Positions 15,548 to 17,815 of a DNA stretch of 17,815 bases are shown here, piece after piece. Source of the stretch: an uncultured Solobacterium sp. (lineage in GTDB: Bacteria > Bacillota_I > Bacilli_A > Erysipelotrichales > Erysipelotrichaceae); assembly GCA_905194705.1 (NCBI GenBank), contig CAJJTI010000026.1, positions 1 through 17,815 of the forward strand, in the 5' to 3' direction. The notes below the pieces were generated by a model. It saw only the letters and a program-made list of their open reading frames with translations, had not been told where the DNA came from and made no database searches. Numbering within the stretch: position 1 is the first letter of the stretch; each line of letters opens with the position of its first letter. Made by a program: the position numbers and the translations under genes.

Positions 15548-17068
15548 TTGAATTTAAAATTAAAAGAAAAAATCAATGAATCACTCTCTGCGGTTCTACC
15601 AATTACAGGAATTGTATTAATGATTAGTGTTTTCTTAATTCCTATGGAACTTGGTAGTGTCGTAATGTTTCTGACTGGAGCATTAATGCTTATTATTGGT
15701 ATGGGCTTTTTCCAGTTAGGTGCAGAAATGGCTATGACACCAATTGGTGAAGGTGTTGGTGTACAAATTTCTAAATTAAAAAAATTAATTACCGTATTAC
15801 TAATGGGCTTTATTATGGGTGTTATTACAACTGTGTCAGAACCTGATCTTCAAGTACTGGCTAGTCAAGTACCATCTATTCCTAATAATGTATTAATCAT
15901 AACAATCGCAATCGGTGTTGGCATATTCTTATCACTTGCTATAATCCGTATACGCTACAAGATTTCATTATCGTTATTATTAATCATTTGTTATGGCATT
16001 CTTATCCTTGTATCACTATTTGTACCAAAGGAATTCTTAGCAGTAGCTTTTGACTCAGGTGGTGTTACAACTGGTCCTATGACTGTCCCCTTCATTATGG
16101 CCGTTGGTGTTGGAATCGCTTCAATGCGAAGTGATTCTAATGCCGCGGATGATAGCTTTGGCTTAGCTGCTTTATCAAGTATCGGGCCAATTCTAGCAGT
16201 AATGATTCTTGGCTACTTTTATCAACCTACAGAAGCTGATTTTGCTCTTACAGATGTTGCAACAGTTGTTACAACGCAAGATGTTGCCCGTGTATTTGCT
16301 CAAGGATTACCAATATATATCAAAGAAGTACTAATCTCATTACTACCCATCGTTCTTGTATTTGTAATATTCCAAGCTATGACAAAGCACTATCATAAGC
16401 GCCAAATCAAACGTATTGCTGTTGGTTTTGCTTATACATATATCGGTTTAGTTCTATTTCTTTGTGGGGCTAATGTAGGCTTTGCTCCTGTTGGCGCTTA
16501 TCTTGGTAAAGAATTAGCCAGTCTACCTTACAGATGGATACTCATCCCTATTGGAGCTTTATTTGGTTATTATATCGTTAAAGCAGAACCAGCTATTCAA
16601 GTATTGAACCACCAGGTAGAAACTGTCACAAATGGTGCTATATCTGTAAAAATGATGGATTTATGCATGTCTATCGGTGTTGCAAGCAGTGCAGGACTTG
16701 CTATGATTCATGTTTTAACAGGCATTTCTATCAGTTGGTTTGTTATTCCTGGATATATCATTGCCTTAATCTTATCAAGACTTGTACCTGATATCTTTAT
16801 TGGTATTGCCTTTGACTCGGGTGGAGTTGCAAGTGGTCCTATGACTTCTACATTTTTACTACCACTAAGCATTGGTGTATGTGAAGCTCTAGGTGGCAAT
16901 TTAATGACTGATGCTTTTGGTATCGTTGCTTTAGTTGCCTTAACACCACTTATTGCCATACAACTTATGGGCTTAATCTATAAAATGAAACTCGATGAAA
17001 GAAGATCTAATAGACACGTAATGGTTGCGGATGACAGTGATGTAATCATTGATCTTGAGGAGGAATAA
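15548..17068 (+). CDS. DUF1538 integral membrane protein, internally duplicated
   Basis: 506 aa from a TTG start. Many hydrophobic helices; a putative transporter or channel of unknown substrate. The two halves are a clear tandem repeat. AFDSGGVTTGPMT (from residue 167) matches AFDSGGVASGPMT (from 421), and SEPDLQVLASQV (from about 97) matches AEPAIQVLNHQV (from about 346). An in-frame ATG at 15491 would add 19 residues, but that extension is polar and non-conserved. AGGAGG at 15535-15540 sits 7 nt before the TTG, so TTG is preferred. The conserved acidic-Ser-Gly-Gly motif in both halves may line the pore. Two bases separate it from a PII-like gene, which suggests a transporter gated by its own PII protein. 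Confidence 0.88.
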   Translation: MNLKLKEKINESLSAVLPITGIVLMISVFLIPMELGSVVMFLTGALMLIIGMGFFQLGAEMAMTPIGEGVGVQISKLKKLITVLLMGFIMGVITTVSEPDLQVLASQVPSIPNNVLIITIAIGVGIFLSLAIIRIRYKISLSLLLIICYGILILVSLFVPKEFLAVAFDSGGVTTGPMTVPFIMAVGVGIASMRSDSNAADDSFGLAALSSIGPILAVMILGYFYQPTEADFALTDVATVVTTQDVARVFAQGLPIYIKEVLISLLPIVLVFVIFQAMTKHYHKRQIKRIAVGFAYTYIGLVLFLCGANVGFAPVGAYLGKELASLPYRWILIPIGALFGYYIVKAEPAIQVLNHQVETVTNGAISVKMMDLCMSIGVASSAGLAMIHVLTGISISWFVIPGYIIALILSRLVPDIFIGIAFDSGGVASGPMTSTFLLPLSIGVCEALGGNLMTDAFGIVALVALTPLIAIQLMGLIYKMKLDERRSNRHVMVADDSDVIIDLEEE

Positions 17069-17070
17069 AT

Positions 17071-17760
17071 ATGGATAACACAAAAAAACTATCCTTTCAG
17101 TTACTAATGTTAATTACAACCCCAAAGCTTGCTGAAGAAGCAGCAGAAATGTTTAAACAAGGAGCTTTACCACTTCAGTATCGTTTCAGTGCTGAAGGAA
17201 CAGCATCAAGTGAAATCATGGATATATTAGGACTTGGAAGTATTGATAAATGTGTATTGATTAGTATGTTACCTAAACATTTATCTAATATCATTATGGA
17301 CAAACTATTACATGATTTACATCTTAACCGTGCAAATACAGGTATTGTGTTTACTATACCGCTTAATGGTGCAAACAATTTGATACTACGTATTCTTGAT
17401 CAAAATACAAATCAAGAAGTACTTGATATAAAAGGAAAGGAAGAAAACAGTATGTCTCTAAATAAATATTCTTTAGTCGCTGCAATTATAAATAGAGGCT
17501 TTAGTGGTGACGTCATGGATGTTGTACGTTCTGCAGGTGCAAAAGGTGGTACAGTCATTTGCTGTCGACGTATTGGTAATGATGATGTAATGAACTTCTG
17601 GGGCTTAAGTGTTCAAGATGAAAAAGAAATTGTCTTAATTCTTACAGAATCAGAAAATAAAGTAAATCTCATGAAATGTATTGGTGAACATTGTGGAATG
17701 CATAGTGAAGCCCAGGGAATTGTTATTTCTTTACCAGTTGATTCTGTAGTTGGACTATAA
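17071..17760 (+). CDS. Tandem PII-like regulatory protein
   Basis: 229 aa with two PII-type ferredoxin-like domains in one chain. The C-terminal domain (about 132-229) keeps PII landmarks: AGAKGGT (155-161), EKEIVLIL (184-191) and GIVISLPVDSVVGL (216-229). The N-terminal domain (about 7-104) aligns with it (GALPLQYRF, DKCVLISML, GIVFTIPLNGANNL) but has lost the glycine-rich AGAKGGT motif, so it is probably degenerate for nucleotide binding. A classical T-loop with the uridylylated tyrosine is not visible. A strong ribosome site GAGGAGG and a 2-nt gap after the DUF1538 gene indicate co-expression. Proposed role: sensing a nucleotide or metabolite and gating the membrane partner, as GlnK does for AmtB; this is inference. 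Confidence 0.82.
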   Translation: MDNTKKLSFQLLMLITTPKLAEEAAEMFKQGALPLQYRFSAEGTASSEIMDILGLGSIDKCVLISMLPKHLSNIIMDKLLHDLHLNRANTGIVFTIPLNGANNLILRILDQNTNQEVLDIKGKEENSMSLNKYSLVAAIINRGFSGDVMDVVRSAGAKGGTVICCRRIGNDDVMNFWGLSVQDEKEIVLILTESENKVNLMKCIGEHCGMHSEAQGIVISLPVDSVVGL

Positions 17761-17815
17761 TCCTGAATTTTACAGTTTTTAAGCAAAAAAAGTGGTTGAG
17801 AAGGCTTAATTAAGC

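Noticed and set aside
17804..17815. Perfect palindrome GCTTAATTAAGC at the right edge
   Set aside because: It is short and AT-rich and cut by the window edge; a terminator or operator cannot be judged without the next bases.

Overview
This is a low-GC stretch that reads as a Firmicute, probably a gut-type Erysipelotrichia or a relative. The lineage is inferred from base composition, gene families, AGGAGG-type ribosome sites and a perfect CcpA cre site; no marker gene is present.

Layout. (1) 29-3252, minus strand: a YesN/YesM-type two-component system, with the response regulator first and the sensor kinase overlapping it by 4 nt. (2) 3378-4040, plus strand: an unknown membrane-anchored protein whose promoter places the transcript start on or next to the ATG. 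It ends in a bidirectional terminator. (3) 4084-9300, minus strand: a mannose-family PTS (IIC, IID, IIA, IIB), a strong internal hairpin terminator, then murQ, a beta-lactamase-fold serine hydrolase and a SIS-domain protein. A cre box overlaps the promoter. (4) 9477-12546, minus strand: a second SIS protein, nagA, and a small ceramidase-like hydrolase whose ribosome site is buried in a perfect 12-bp hairpin. (5) 12683-13820, plus strand: two overlapping genes for small unknown membrane proteins. (6) 13868-15229, minus strand: a MATE transporter. (7) 15548-17760, plus strand: a duplicated DUF1538 membrane protein (TTG start) followed by a tandem PII-like regulator.

The core (about 4.0-12.5 kb) looks like a peptidoglycan amino-sugar salvage locus. 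The PTS would import and phosphorylate a sugar or muropeptide. MurQ would remove lactate from MurNAc-6-P to give GlcNAc-6-P, and NagA would deacetylate that to GlcN-6-P. The serine hydrolase and the ceramidase-like protein both lack signal peptides, so they are candidate cytoplasmic amidases acting on imported substrate. No nagB, no MurP-type PTS and no RpiR/MurR regulator is present in the window. The DUF1538-PII pair looks like a separate transporter with a dedicated PII-type gate.

No tRNA, rRNA, CRISPR array, insertion sequence or prophage gene was seen.
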